Below, in pieces: positions 27,838-38,128 of a stretch of 64,000 nucleotides of DNA. The notes beneath the pieces were generated by a model. The model ran no database searches. It saw only the letters and a program-made list of their open reading frames with translations, and was not told the origin of the DNA. Positions within the stretch are counted from its first letter, which is position 1; each line of letters starts with the position of its first letter. Made by a program: the position numbers and the translations under genes. Origin of the DNA: Shewanella psychropiezotolerans (GTDB lineage: Bacteria > Pseudomonadota > Gammaproteobacteria > Enterobacterales > Shewanellaceae); assembly GCF_007197555.1 (NCBI RefSeq), contig NZ_CP041614.1, forward strand, positions 682,001-746,000, given 5' to 3'.

Positions 27838-28191
27838 ATGGCACGAAACAAAGCCGTTCAGGTGGCATGTTCACCTAATCTTTACGAGAAATTGAGTGCG
27901 TATCGTGAAGAGAAAAATTTATCGAGTGATGCGGATGCAATGAGAGAGCTAACCTTGTTTGCTCTGCGGATCCTTGAGCATTCAGATGATAGCGATGAGG
28001 GATTATCAACTCGTGAGTTAATGGAGATCATTCTGACCTACGTGGTGAAGAATCAGTACACCACTAGTCTGGTTCATTATCAGACGTTCAATGAGGATGG
28101 TGTGGATATGAGTAAGGCTAATGCAAAGCATAAAGATGTGATCGGAAAGGCAGAGAGTAAGATTGAACAAATATTGAATGGCGTAAAATAA
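27838..28191 (+). CDS. traM: TraM-like relaxosome protein
   Basis: I choose the ATG at 27838, nine bases after AAGGA (27824-27828), over the ATG at 27829 that touches it. The 117-residue product parallels F TraM. It has an N-terminal ribbon-helix-helix region (VQVACSPNLYEKLSAYREEK ... RELTLFALRILE) and a helical tetramerisation half (ELMEIILTYVVKNQ ... KAESKIEQIL). TraM binds oriT and the coupling protein TraD, linking the relaxosome to the secretion channel. The palindromes directly upstream are its likely operators. The gene converges on traI with a 27-base gap. Confidence 0.8.
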   Translation: MARNKAVQVACSPNLYEKLSAYREEKNLSSDADAMRELTLFALRILEHSDDSDEGLSTRELMEIILTYVVKNQYTTSLVHYQTFNEDGVDMSKANAKHKDVIGKAESKIEQILNGVK

Positions 28192-28218
28192 GGAGGGGAA
28201 CTCCCTCCGTATTTCGTG

Positions 28219-31200
28219 TTACATGGTTTTCTCTCCGATATTAAATTCAGGTAGCTCTTTGTCGGCAGCTATTTCTTTGGTGGATCCGCGCTGGCTATCT
28301 ATTGCTATTTGCTGATGGCGATCTTCTGACTTATTTAGATGATGGTTCACCTCTGACTTATTTATAGCTTGTTCTCGGTTGTTGCTGTTGTTAATAAAAT
28401 CGTTACTGAGTGATTTGATTGCGCTGGATAAATAACGAGCTTTGGTGGTGATGTTGTCCACGGCTTCATTGACCATTTGTTTTGTGGTTTCTGTTTTATC
28501 GAGTCCATCCATTATTATGTTAGGTTCAATAATGGTGACATGCTTGCCACTGTTTTCTAGTTTTGTGGTGATATCTTCTGCAAGCTTGCCAGTCTCTTTG
28601 GTGTTATTGGTATCCAGCACCACAATAACGTTATCCCTTAATTCAGTTGGCTTGAATGACTTTACATCATTGTTATTATTAAGTGCGATGATGTCGGCAT
28701 TGTTTTTATTGTTGGTGTTGATGGATAGGGCGCTTTCAATGCCCACGACCACGATACTGTAGTCGGTGTTATTACCTTTGTTAATGATGGTGCTATTGCC
28801 TGATTTAGAACCGATGATGCGCTTGTCTATTTTAAGGTCTGCTTTATTACCGGTGTCTTTATCAAGGTAAGTGATTTCTATCGCCTTGGTTTCATGCTTA
28901 TCATTGGTGATGTTGGCAATGAGTGCGGGGTAAGTTTGACGTGTTTCAGATGAAAACACGGCTTGGTGATAGCGCAGGTTATCGTGCTGGTTAATATCAA
29001 TGCCTTGCTGCTTCAAATAAGTCTGTGCAGTGGTATTGGTGAGCGGCTTAGCTTCGTTGAAAACCTGTTTCGCTCTGGCTTCAAATTGGCTTTGTTTAAT
29101 CGGGATGGTGTTTTTTAATTGTTCGTGGTCTGGGTTTTCGTTGAGGTTATATTGTTCTGGGTCATTCATCATTTTATCGGCTGTTATCAGCGCTGCTTTG
29201 AAACTGCACTTTTCTGTGACCATGATGAGGTTAATTAAACTGCCTTTATCGCCGGTCTTCCAGTCTTTGAAATAACCCCGATATTGTCCTGTGGTGGTCA
29301 GCTTTAGGTTGCCGTCATTGAAGGCGAGTGAGTCTTTATCTGATTTTTTGTGGTCAGGCTCACCGAGCAGGTGAGTGGCCAAAGATTCGCTGTAAGCGGG
29401 GAGTTTAGTGTTGAGATCTGCGGCCAACAGTTTGAGGTCGAGATTGCCGTTGACGTCCTGGTACTTGGGATTGTCTTGTGGCAACGGCTTGTCGTTGAAC
29501 ATGGGCGTGTGCTCTGGGTCGTGCTTGTCCCGGGTCTCGATGGCTGAGACTTTATTGGGGTCATTGTTCACCCAAGAGAGCATCATTCTCTGTGGGTTAT
29601 CGGTAATGATTTTAACGTGTTTACTGGCACGGGTTATATCGATGTAGGCGCGGCGCACATTGGTGAGTTTGGCGGTGCCTTTGATGGCGGTAATGACATT
29701 TTCATAGGTGGCGCCCTGAGCCATGTCTGCGGTGCGAGTGTAGGCGTAATCCCAATGTGCATCTTTCATTTGGGTGGTGGAGAGTGTCAGGGTGTGATGG
29801 TCACTGGCGGTCAGGGTCATTTTTTTATCATCGATACTGCTGATGCTGTAGGTTTTATTGCCCTCCATTTCACGGGCGATGTCATTTTTTCGAAGCATGA
29901 TGGTGTCACCCTGTGCGAGAGGTTGGTCGGTTTTGGCCCACAGGTTGGTGAACTTGTGGCCGTGGTTCTTAGGGAAGAACTGTTTGACTTCACCTGTGTG
30001 CATGTTAGTCATGGTGAGCATGTTGTGGCGTTTATCTACATTGGTGATTTCAAAGTAGTTGTCTTTGCTTGTGGTGAGGATGAGCCCTTGTTGGTAGGGC
30101 AGCATGGTGGCCAGCTCTTGCTTACTGGCGTGTACACCGCGCAGTCTTTGCACGGTGACTTCATCTTTACTGAGTGTGCCTTGCTCCTGCAAGCCTTGTC
30201 TTATTTCATGACTGATATCATCTCGCTCTTTGTTGGTATAGGCGATGATGAGGGTGTTCTCTCGTGCCTTGGGGGTACGGGAGAGGTATTCCAGTGCGAC
30301 CGTGGCGGGCAGGGCTTCTGCCGCCAATTGTTGGTTCTTTTTACTATCTTGGGTGATCGCTTTGAAAGTGGAGATAAGATTTTGCGTTTGATTATGGTTG
30401 TTGGTAATAATCTGCTGTTTATTGGCTGCTTCTTGCTTGGTCTCTGTCTGCTGTCCATTCTGTTTTTGGTCGCTTATATCTTTAAGGGACTGTTCTGGGG
30501 TGCTGATCTGATAGTCGGTAAACGGTAACTGTTGCTGGATCTTATCTATGGCGCTTTCGCCTTGGCGGTCGACGATGTTGTGGACGGCGCCCAGTAGGGT
30601 GCTGTTCTGTTGTCTCACAATGTCTTTCATGGTGACGGTATCAATGACGCTTTTACACATGGCCAGCTCGAATGGCTTACCTGCTTCTTGCGAAGTAAGC
30701 TGGGACTTATCCCCTAAAAAGACAGCGCGAGCGCCGGTGGTTTCAATCAAATGAGTGAACTTGTCCATCTGAGCGTTACTGGTCATGGAACTTTCATCGA
30801 GCAAGAATACGGTGTTGGCGTATTGGTCAGGCTTGGTGTCCTGGCTCAGAAAGTGACTGAGCAGTGATTGCACGGTTTGGCTTTGGACGTTCTTGTCTTT
30901 GAGTTCATTCACGGCGGCGTGGGTCGGTGCCAGGCCGATGAACTGAGTTTGTTTTGCTGTCGCTCCATTCTCTTTTGGTTCACTTATCAGCTTCTCACTG
31001 TGCTTGACCAACTCAATACCCGTTTCCAGCATGGTTGATTTACCTGTGCCGGCTAATCCCTGAATGGCGACGAAACGGTCAGGCGTGGTGGTGATGAGCA
31101 GGGTGGCTTCTTTTTGGTCATCGGTGAGTCGGGTATTCTGACTGAGCGAGTGGGTGGCCCTTTCAATGTTGATGAGCGGTTGAAGTTGGTCTTTGCCTGC

Positions 31201-34200
31201 GGTGAAGCGGTCGAGAATTCTGGTTTCGGTGTCGATGGCCGCTTGGGTGGTCCAGCGGGTGCCGTCATGGTATTCCGCGCTGAGCAGTTGCGGCGTGTTT
31301 TTAGCCATAGCACTTTGGGGGTGAGAGTTTTTTTGCGTCATCTGTTCCAGTTTGCTCTCAATTTCCTCTTTGGTGATACTGCTGCTTCTCTCTTCAAACG
31401 CATATTGAATCGCGGTAGTGATAAGCGCTTTTTGAGAGAAGGCCGCTTCTTTTTCACTGATGTGATTAATGGCAAAGTTAACCGCGTCGTGCACCAGTCC
31501 TTTATTGCGGTGTTGTTCGTTGATGGTACTCAGTGCTGCGCTTACATCTTGGGTTAGCAGGGCATAGGTTTGACTGTTGACGAATTTCTCCGGAGACTGG
31601 GCTGCCTGCATTACCCGGTTAATGCTTGAGGGTTTGATTTCGCTTTTTTCTACACGCTCATCAAATTTCTGCGCATTGTCGGTAAACACGTCTATCTGTT
31701 TTACGGCTTGGGTGAGGGTATCGTGTAGCCACTCTTTCGAAGCGCTGTAGGCTTTGATATTGATGAGGTGATGCGTGGCCTTGGGGTTACTATTACCGGG
31801 TGTTGTGGCATAACCGTGATTGAGCGGGGCATGGTTAAGCATCTGTGTTTTGATGGTATGGAGCTTACCCGCTTCATCTTTGAGTGTGGCGTTGTCTCGG
31901 CTCAATGCTGTTACGGTGAAGAATTGTTTCTGCAAGCCGCTGTCATGATGGTTGACCGCCATGCGCAGGCTGTCGCCTTTGGCAATGTGCAGCGTATCCG
32001 GTTTTGTGATAGCAAAATTGGCGGCTTTGAATGCGCGGGTGCAGGGGGTGAGAGTGGATGATTTTCCGGTCTCATTGATAACGGACAGGGTATTGTCTGT
32101 GCGATTAACCTGACTGATGGTGAAGGTCTGCTTTTGATTGCGGCCATCAATTTTGCTCCACTGAGTCAGTACCATGCCCTTGGTGTATTGGCCCACTACT
32201 TCACGTTGTTCATTAGAAAGGAACACCGGGTTAAGGGTGGGAATGTTCAGACCTAAGCGTGACAGCTCACCCGTGGTTTGCAGTTGAGCGCGGATAGCGC
32301 TGTTCAGTTGCTTCACATCTTTATGGGTTGAGGCGACCACTTGGGTGGTCTCTTTGTTGTCTATTTTGGCGTAAGCCTGTGCTATAGCTATCACGCGCTC
32401 ACTGTCTGAGCGTTCATGCAAACGGAGGTCTGTGTCAGCGTGCTTGGTCGTCACCCAATTACTGACACTCACATTGCCTTTTTTCAGTATTTCGATGGCA
32501 TTACCGGCTTTCATGCCTTGCTTGGCATTGGCGTGATTGAGCAGTATCACCTTACTGTTGCCCGATTTCGCTTTATTGATAAGGGCGCTCAGCTCATCGA
32601 TACCCAGTTTGTTGGCTTTTTCGACCACGACGATATCGCGGTTGCTCAGATTAGCGTGTTCTCCTTCTTTCAGAAAGTCGCTCAGGGTATGGGTATGCTC
32701 AGGTTTAAACTGGTTCTTAATCCATTTCACCACCGTGGTGCCATCACGAAATACCGCCGCCTTACTTTGCTGTTGGCTTTTCACGTCAGGGGTAACAATC
32801 TTAATCCGTTGACCACTGGCCTCTCCGACATTCAGCAGCGCCGTGGCCAATTGCTCACTGCTACCAAATACATTTACCAGGTTAATGTGTTTGGTACTGG
32901 CAAACAGCTCAGTGACTTTTTTCTGGTTATCGAGGTTAAGCCCTTTGTGTTGCAAAGACTGCTTATCGACCACCTTGCGCATGTGGGCGGTTTTGCCTTT
33001 GATGCGCTCAAGTAGGTTTGTTTCTGCGTCTATCTGGGCTTTAGTAGTAAAGGTGGCGCTGTCTTTATCCAGCGGAATGAGTGACCCTTGCTCAATCTGC
33101 TTATCCAGGGCCAACTTGATGTCCAGCGCATCGAGCTTGTCCCCACGGGTAAAGTCCAACGTGGCTGATTCGACCAATTTTGCATAATTTAAACGGTTTT
33201 GGGTATTGCTGGCATGCGCCACCGCGCGGCTCACCGCCTCGATGGCTGCAGGCTTGAGTGTGGTGTCTTTCGGCGTAGTGTCTCTTTCCATGCTGTCTGC
33301 CACAAAGCTGGTTAAGTTAACGCCGCTGTCATTGACCTTACTCTTCCATTGTTCAAACAAGGTCGATTCATCGGTATACACTTTACTCTTGCGAGTATCT
33401 TTAGCGGCAACATCCTTTGCGGCTTGGGAGTCCAGTCCCATGGCCTCGGTTTGCTCTTTGATTTGTTGGCTGCGAGTTGAGAAGGTATCAAGCAGGCTTT
33501 GCGGCACGCCCTCAATCTCAAATAAGTTATTGCCTATCGAGCGGGTCTGGTATCCCATCCCTTCGACGGCGCGAGCTAACGTGCTTTGATACAAGGAAGT
33601 ATAATATTTTTGATGGTTATAGACGCGTTCACCGGTGCCATTAATGATCCCGCCTTGTTGTTTAAAGCTGCTGGCCAATGCGCGTAACCGACCACTCTCA
33701 TCTCGTGTCATGTTGGCAGTGAGCGAATGGGTGTGTAGTTGTGGATCTTCTTCTCGACTGGTTTTATGACGCACCATGGCAAACAGTAAGTTGCCGGTAT
33801 TTTCAAAAGAGAGTTTGTTGGTGCCTGGATCGGTTTGTTTTGCCTGGGCCGCGTCTTGCTCTATGTGGGTGAGGGCAAATTTGACCGCCTCATCATGGGC
33901 GGTCATCAAGCGTTTATCGCCACCCACTAAGGCGAGCAAGCTCACTGATTTGGGCGCCGAGAAAGTAAAGTCAAAGCCGTTGCGGTGGTTTTCACGTTTA
34001 ACCGCCACGGTTTCGCCATTCAGTTCACCGGCTAATACCTGTGTGAGCTGTTGCTCATCAACGGGTTTACCTAGCATGCCTTCTTGTTCGGCGAGTTTAC
34101 CGAACCACTGGGTGTTTGGCTCCGCGCTTTGTTCTTTGAGGTAGTAATTGCCTTCACCTTCTTTGGTTGACGACTCTTTTTCCAGTGACGCATCCGGAAG

Positions 34201-34278
34201 ATCCAGGTTCTTTTCTTCGCTGAGGTAATAGCTGGCGGCGCCGCCAGCACTTGCGGCAATAGGGCTGATAGAGAGCAT
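28219..34278 (-). CDS. traI: TraI, MOB-F conjugative relaxase-helicase with Toprim-like tail
   Basis: A 2019-residue relaxase. Paired tyrosines Y17-Y18 and the metal-binding HTH motif near residue 179 mark the TrwC/TraI nickase. A degenerate helicase-like region follows (about 430-900), then an active RecD-type helicase with Walker A GLAGTGKST near 1078 and Walker B LLDESSM near 1159. The last 400 residues differ from F TraI. FKDWKTGDKGSLINLI near 1672 resembles the N-terminal part of primase-type proteins, and GIESALS (E near 1848) with VLDTN (near 1889) resembles a Toprim fold. It may therefore prime or process DNA as well as nick and unwind it. AGGAG precedes the ATG. Confidence 0.95.
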   Translation of the reverse strand: MLSISPIAASAGGAASYYLSEEKNLDLPDASLEKESSTKEGEGNYYLKEQSAEPNTQWFGKLAEQEGMLGKPVDEQQLTQVLAGELNGETVAVKRENHRNGFDFTFSAPKSVSLLALVGGDKRLMTAHDEAVKFALTHIEQDAAQAKQTDPGTNKLSFENTGNLLFAMVRHKTSREEDPQLHTHSLTANMTRDESGRLRALASSFKQQGGIINGTGERVYNHQKYYTSLYQSTLARAVEGMGYQTRSIGNNLFEIEGVPQSLLDTFSTRSQQIKEQTEAMGLDSQAAKDVAAKDTRKSKVYTDESTLFEQWKSKVNDSGVNLTSFVADSMERDTTPKDTTLKPAAIEAVSRAVAHASNTQNRLNYAKLVESATLDFTRGDKLDALDIKLALDKQIEQGSLIPLDKDSATFTTKAQIDAETNLLERIKGKTAHMRKVVDKQSLQHKGLNLDNQKKVTELFASTKHINLVNVFGSSEQLATALLNVGEASGQRIKIVTPDVKSQQQSKAAVFRDGTTVVKWIKNQFKPEHTHTLSDFLKEGEHANLSNRDIVVVEKANKLGIDELSALINKAKSGNSKVILLNHANAKQGMKAGNAIEILKKGNVSVSNWVTTKHADTDLRLHERSDSERVIAIAQAYAKIDNKETTQVVASTHKDVKQLNSAIRAQLQTTGELSRLGLNIPTLNPVFLSNEQREVVGQYTKGMVLTQWSKIDGRNQKQTFTISQVNRTDNTLSVINETGKSSTLTPCTRAFKAANFAITKPDTLHIAKGDSLRMAVNHHDSGLQKQFFTVTALSRDNATLKDEAGKLHTIKTQMLNHAPLNHGYATTPGNSNPKATHHLINIKAYSASKEWLHDTLTQAVKQIDVFTDNAQKFDERVEKSEIKPSSINRVMQAAQSPEKFVNSQTYALLTQDVSAALSTINEQHRNKGLVHDAVNFAINHISEKEAAFSQKALITTAIQYAFEERSSSITKEEIESKLEQMTQKNSHPQSAMAKNTPQLLSAEYHDGTRWTTQAAIDTETRILDRFTAGKDQLQPLINIERATHSLSQNTRLTDDQKEATLLITTTPDRFVAIQGLAGTGKSTMLETGIELVKHSEKLISEPKENGATAKQTQFIGLAPTHAAVNELKDKNVQSQTVQSLLSHFLSQDTKPDQYANTVFLLDESSMTSNAQMDKFTHLIETTGARAVFLGDKSQLTSQEAGKPFELAMCKSVIDTVTMKDIVRQQNSTLLGAVHNIVDRQGESAIDKIQQQLPFTDYQISTPEQSLKDISDQKQNGQQTETKQEAANKQQIITNNHNQTQNLISTFKAITQDSKKNQQLAAEALPATVALEYLSRTPKARENTLIIAYTNKERDDISHEIRQGLQEQGTLSKDEVTVQRLRGVHASKQELATMLPYQQGLILTTSKDNYFEITNVDKRHNMLTMTNMHTGEVKQFFPKNHGHKFTNLWAKTDQPLAQGDTIMLRKNDIAREMEGNKTYSISSIDDKKMTLTASDHHTLTLSTTQMKDAHWDYAYTRTADMAQGATYENVITAIKGTAKLTNVRRAYIDITRASKHVKIITDNPQRMMLSWVNNDPNKVSAIETRDKHDPEHTPMFNDKPLPQDNPKYQDVNGNLDLKLLAADLNTKLPAYSESLATHLLGEPDHKKSDKDSLAFNDGNLKLTTTGQYRGYFKDWKTGDKGSLINLIMVTEKCSFKAALITADKMMNDPEQYNLNENPDHEQLKNTIPIKQSQFEARAKQVFNEAKPLTNTTAQTYLKQQGIDINQHDNLRYHQAVFSSETRQTYPALIANITNDKHETKAIEITYLDKDTGNKADLKIDKRIIGSKSGNSTIINKGNNTDYSIVVVGIESALSINTNNKNNADIIALNNNNDVKSFKPTELRDNVIVVLDTNNTKETGKLAEDITTKLENSGKHVTIIEPNIIMDGLDKTETTKQMVNEAVDNITTKARYLSSAIKSLSNDFINNSNNREQAINKSEVNHHLNKSEDRHQQIAIDSQRGSTKEIAADKELPEFNIGEKTM

Positions 34279-34354
34279 GGATGACTCCTGGGCTGAATGT
34301 TGAAGTGTGCAGTGGTTAGTGTCATACTTTTTAAAACTACGCCACTGACTTACT

Positions 34355-34669
34355 TTGATTGTTTTTATTGAAACCCCGGTGTTTATTCGCGCTGTATGTG
34401 AATTGCTAACGGACGACGAATACAGTGATTTGCAACAATTCTTAGCGGCGACGCCCCGTGCTGGAGACGTGATCTAGCATTCTGGTGGCATGCGAAAAGT
34501 AAGGTGGAAGCAAACGGGTAAAGGTAAGCGCGGTGGCGTACGGGTGATTTATTATCATATGACGTTGGATCATCAAATTCGTATGCTGCTGATCTACCCC
34601 AAAACGACTCAGGATAATTTAACGCCTGAACAAGTGAGACAGCTAAGAGCGATTGTTGAGAGGTGGTAA
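34355..34669 (+). pseudogene. HigB/RelE-type toxin gene with nonsense codon
   Basis: The frame reads FIETPVFIRAV ... LTDDEYSDLQQFLAATPRAG, then TAG at 34475-34477 (codon 41), then continues in the same frame HSGGMRKVRW ... GVRVIYYH to TAA at 34667. This is the HigB2-type RelE mRNA interferase with one nonsense change, probably CAG to TAG. The start appears to be the TTG at 34355. The antitoxin gene follows after one base. Loss of the toxin with a retained antitoxin is a common end state; an internal ATG after the stop could still yield a fragment. Confidence 0.8.
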
Positions 34670-34670
34670 C

Positions 34671-34958
34671 ATGAATAATGAATTGTTTGATTCGCTGCTT
34701 GAAAGTGTGCAGCAAATGGATGAGATCACTCGGGGCGAGCGCCGAGCATCCAGAGAGACCGTCGTCGCTGCTGTACAAGTCAAAGCGATACGAGAGCGTA
34801 CCCATCTGACGCAGCAAAAATTTGCCGAATTGATCGATGTGAATGTGGGAACATTGCGCAACTGGGAGCAAGGTCGCCGCGAACCCACGGGACCGGCTAA
34901 GGTTTTGCTCAGAGCCATTGAACGTGATCCTGAGCATGTTATCCCTGCTTTGGCGTAA
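34671..34958 (+). CDS. HigA-type antitoxin (XRE family)
   Basis: A 95-residue protein from the ATG at 34671. The N-terminal 40 residues hold the toxin-binding region, and an HTH_3 domain follows (VKAIRERTHLTQQKFAELID ... GTLRNWEQGRREPTGPA), typical of HigA2. It starts one base after the stop of the broken toxin gene, preceded by GAGAGG. It would bind its own promoter, and with the toxin inactive could act as an anti-addiction gene. It lies between traD and traI in opposite orientation, so the pair is an insertion into the tra operon. Confidence 0.88.
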   Translation: MNNELFDSLLESVQQMDEITRGERRASRETVVAAVQVKAIRERTHLTQQKFAELIDVNVGTLRNWEQGRREPTGPAKVLLRAIERDPEHVIPALA

Positions 34959-35130
34959 CAGAGGTGAGGTTGAATGATTCCTCAACCTCCTCCGGGCTCA
35001 GCCCGAGCGCCTTTAATTCATTTCTGAATTCAATATTTCGTAAAATTTGACAGCGTTTCTTAGCCTCTTTGGAGATCACTTTGTTTACTCGACGCTTAGT
35101 GTGATGGATTGTCGTATTAAATTGGGTCAT
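34939..35130 (-). CDS. Small hypothetical protein between traD and traI
   Basis: A 63-residue basic protein with a good ribosome binding site (GAGGAGATAG, minus strand) before its ATG, 30 bases after traD on the same strand. Its C-terminal LKALGLSPEEVEESF looks like a small helical binding motif. Its last 20 bases overlap the convergent antitoxin gene. It is probably the last gene of the main tra transcript before the toxin-antitoxin insertion. The family is unknown. Confidence 0.6.
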   Translation of the reverse strand: MTQFNTTIHHTKRRVNKVISKEAKKRCQILRNIEFRNELKALGLSPEEVEESFNLTSVTPKQG

Positions 35131-35160
35131 AGACTATCTCCTCAGTGAATGTGCTTTGCT

Positions 35161-37310
35161 TTATTCAAAATTAATTTCAGCTTCTTCTGAGACGATCTGC
35201 TGTTCTTCAAAGTGCAGGGCATCCTCAGTGTGTTGTTCGTTAAGGGCGGTTTGTTTCTTCGCCTCATCCTTCTTTTTCTTGGCCTTATCGTCAGTCGTTT
35301 TATCGGGTGCTGGCTCGCTAGTGGATTTGGCCCCTTTGCTTTTGTCTGCGAGGTCTTTTGCGACCACATTGGTTTTTTCAGCCAGCGCGGTCATGCGGAT
35401 AACTTCGGCTTTACGCTCGTCATCATGTTCATCACCCTCATACATCACGTCATGAAGGGTTTGCAGTGTGGTTTTATCGGGTTTGCCGCCAAAAAACTGC
35501 ACGGCGCTGTATTGGTGGTAGTTAAGGTTCCACTCAAGCTGTGTCATTTTTTCTGACGGGGTGTATTCACGTTTAATGAAAGGCGGGCACAGTGAACGCA
35601 TCTTGTTGAAGACCAAATCGATGCGGGTCACGGGGTAGTTGCCAGGCGTGCGTAACCAAAACTGTAAGTCTTCCAGTTGCATAATTTCAGAGGCGGTGAC
35701 CACCGGGCGGGTGATGGTCTGGTGTCCCAGTGATACGCCGTCCCTGATCTCATTGGCGCCGTAGCTGTATTGCTCTTTGGAGATATCCACTTCCTGCTCG
35801 CCCAAATCCTGCGAGGATATTTTGGCCATGTCATTCGACGGGGCGCGGAAAAACAGACGGGTGTTAAGCAGGTCGAACATTTCTTGGGCCGCGTTCTGGC
35901 CATACACTTTTTTCAGTTGAGCAAACGACTGAATGCCTATCACATAACAGCCACCGAACTTTCTCACTTCGGCAATGGTTTCTGCCAGCTCAGGCAGTTT
36001 ATGTAGACTGGGGGCTTCATCCATAATTACCCAAATACGGCGGTCCGGGTTTTCTTCTTGCTCTAAAATGGCGGTAGAGGCGATAGACAGCCACATCGAG
36101 ATGAGTGGGCGCAAGGAGGCATGTTGTTGGGCGTTACTGGACAGGAACAGAAAGCCCGTTTCATTGTCATCTTTTACCCAGTCGCGTATTGAAAATTTGG
36201 GTCTGATGAGGGTGCCATTGTCGTGCCTCTCATCCAGCCCCGCTAAGAAACGCAGGGATTTGATGTACGCGGCCAGTACCGATTTAATCGAAATGGCGGT
36301 TTTTTGGATTTTGTCTGAGACGAGGGAGGCTGATTCTGTGCCTTTAAGGTATTCACTTAAGGATTCAAGCTCTGAGGTGAGCATGAGTTCCAGTAAGCGC
36401 TCTGTGGTGCGGTCTTTCTCGCTTTCCTGCATCATTTTAAACGCGGTGCTGGAGAAGATGGTGCGGGCCGATTGCACCCAAAACGGATCGCCTTCGCCGT
36501 GCTGCGGGATAAGCGCACTGGCCATATTCTCAAAATCTGATGGCTCGGCGGCATCACACCAGACATCCCAACAGGCGCAGCGCTCATCAAATGGATTGAG
36601 CAGGACATCGGTATCGGGGTGATAGAACTTACTGACAAAGGTACAGCCTTTATCATAGATAACCGCTTTATCGCCTCTTGCTCTTATCCAGGTTAATAAC
36701 TTGCGCAGCGCCACTGACTTCCCCGCGCCGGTGGTGCCATCAATGAGCAGGTGCTGCACTTCAAATCCTAGTTTGAAAATACGCCGTCCATCAAGGGTAA
36801 AGTCCGATTGGTTAGCGTGCTTTTTGAGTTGTTTGGCCAATTCTTTGGGGGAGGCTTTTTGCATGCCGCGAATAAAGTGCTCTTCGGTTTGCTCATCGCC
36901 CTTTTTCTTGAATATCCACATGATTGAGATAAGCCCCCCAGCCCTATCAAGGCGCTGATGAGGAAGTAAATCTGGGTCCACAGCATGAAGCGGGCATTGG
37001 CGGCGATCAGTGTCGGGTTACGCAATTGCTCGCCGAGCGTGCTGGTGTACACCCGGCCTTGCCATTGTGTTTGCACCACATGGCTGTCCGGTTTCATCAA
37101 GCTCACCGTCTGGCTAATCCAGTAATGATATGTGCCCAAAAGGGTTTCTTTGTCCATGAACACGTAACACAGCAGCGCAGTCAGCAATAACACTCCATAA
37201 CAGGTCCAGCGAATAAGCACCGCGTTAACCTGAATGAACATCCGCAGGTTATGAAATAATATCTGTCCCCCGCGGGTGTAGTGACTGCGCTTGGCACGTT
37301 TGGGTGTCAT
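35161..37310 (-). CDS. traD: TraD type IV coupling protein (frameshifted)
   Basis: A coupling ATPase in the FtsK/HerA class that brings the relaxosome to the secretion channel. The start at 37310 (MTPKRAKR) has AAGGA at suitable spacing. Two membrane segments occupy about residues 25-45 and 105-125. Walker A DGTTGAGKS is near 195 and Walker B VIMDEAPSLHKLP near 430; the C-terminal tail is highly charged, as in F TraD. The frame breaks at six C, 36934-36939 (plus strand), inside the second membrane segment. Seven would give a continuous 716-residue protein reading IGLGGLISIMWIF. A 5' fragment of this gene is duplicated upstream. Confidence 0.9.
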
Positions 37311-37319
37311 GTGCATTCC

Positions 37320-37841
37320 TTACAGCTTCTCTAATTCAGATGCTTTGTTTCTTTTGCGTTTTTCACTCTCAATGGTTTGGTACTCCTTAACGTATTCATT
37401 GGTTATGTAGCTAAGAATGGCTATATCCGAAAGGTGAGGCGCGACGAGTTCTATGACTGCATTTTCGTGTTTGTAAAAAGCGTGTTTATTACCAAAGAAG
37501 GGGATGTTTCTTTGCTCTGTTAATGTGTATTTTCTGCTGAGGATCTGGTTGAGTGCCTCAAACCTTGATTGTCTAAATTCAATCTTAATAAAAGACAGCG
37601 TTAAATCAGTATCGAAAATGGCAAATGCATTTCTCGCTCCTTCTATGCCAAGTTGATTTACCGGTATTGAGTAGATGTTTCCGTTGATTAACTGGTTTAC
37701 TCCTGTGAGTTTTGCGCGATATATTTTTTTCAGTTCTGTCTCGGTAGTTTTGCCGAGTGTTAAGCCAAACGCCGTCGTATCCGCGACAGCAGAAAAGCTT
37801 AATAAAAACAGTGACAATAACGTGCTGATCATGACTTTCAT
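37320..37841 (-). CDS. Periplasmic hypothetical protein, copy 2 of a duplicated pair
   Basis: A 173-residue protein with a Sec signal peptide (residues 1-20, FSAVADT). It ends nine bases before the traD start. The body is a small alpha/beta domain (FGLTLGKTTETELKKIY ... GARNAFAIFDTDLTLSFIKI ... RKYTLTEQ). The tail, EKRKRNKASELEKL, is charged. It lies between traG and traD, the position of the exclusion genes traS/traT in F, so a surface or exclusion role is possible; the sequence itself is unlike TraS or TraT. It differs from the neighbouring copy mostly in the second half. Confidence 0.7.
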   Translation of the reverse strand: MKVMISTLLSLFLLSFSAVADTTAFGLTLGKTTETELKKIYRAKLTGVNQLINGNIYSIPVNQLGIEGARNAFAIFDTDLTLSFIKIEFRQSRFEALNQILSRKYTLTEQRNIPFFGNKHAFYKHENAVIELVAPHLSDIAILSYITNEYVKEYQTIESEKRKRNKASELEKL

Positions 37842-37855
37842 GATGTTGTTTCCCG

Positions 37856-38119
37856 TTAATTAACAGTTTGCCATTGTGTTCGGACCACATGGCTGTCTGG
37901 CTTCATCAAGCTCACAGTCTGGTTAACCCAGTAATGCGTCGCTCTCCAAAGCGTCTCTTTGTCCATGAACACGTAACACAGCAGCGCAGTCAGCAATATC
38001 ACCCCATAACAGGTCCAGCGAATAAGCACCGCGTTAACCTGAATGAACATCCGCAGGTTATGAAATAATATCTGTCCACCACGGGTGTAGTGACTGCGCT
38101 TGGCGCGTTTGGGTGTCAT
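37856..38119 (-). pseudogene. Duplicated 5' fragment of traD
   Basis: This reads MTPKRAKRSHYTRGG as in traD and runs through the first membrane segment to TQWQ, then stops after three further residues. It lacks the ATPase domain entirely. It is the junction product of the tandem duplication. If translated it would give an 87-residue membrane peptide with one or two segments that could mix with full-length TraD. Confidence 0.75.
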
Positions 38120-38128
38120 GTGCATTGC

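Noticed and set aside
29617..30528. A 303-codon open frame antisense to traI.
   Set aside because: It is a shadow of the relaxase gene, whose domains and ribosome binding site are clear; the antisense product is low in complexity and has no domain.
32416..33015. A 199-codon frame antisense to traI.
   Set aside because: Antisense shadow of the same coding sequence; no start signal or motif.
34383..34985. A 200-codon frame antisense to the toxin-antitoxin pair.
   Set aside because: The plus-strand HigB/HigA pattern is convincing and explains the region; the antisense protein shows no family features.
35975..36622. A 215-codon plus-strand frame inside traD.
   Set aside because: Complement of the TraD ATPase domain with serine-rich, non-natural composition.
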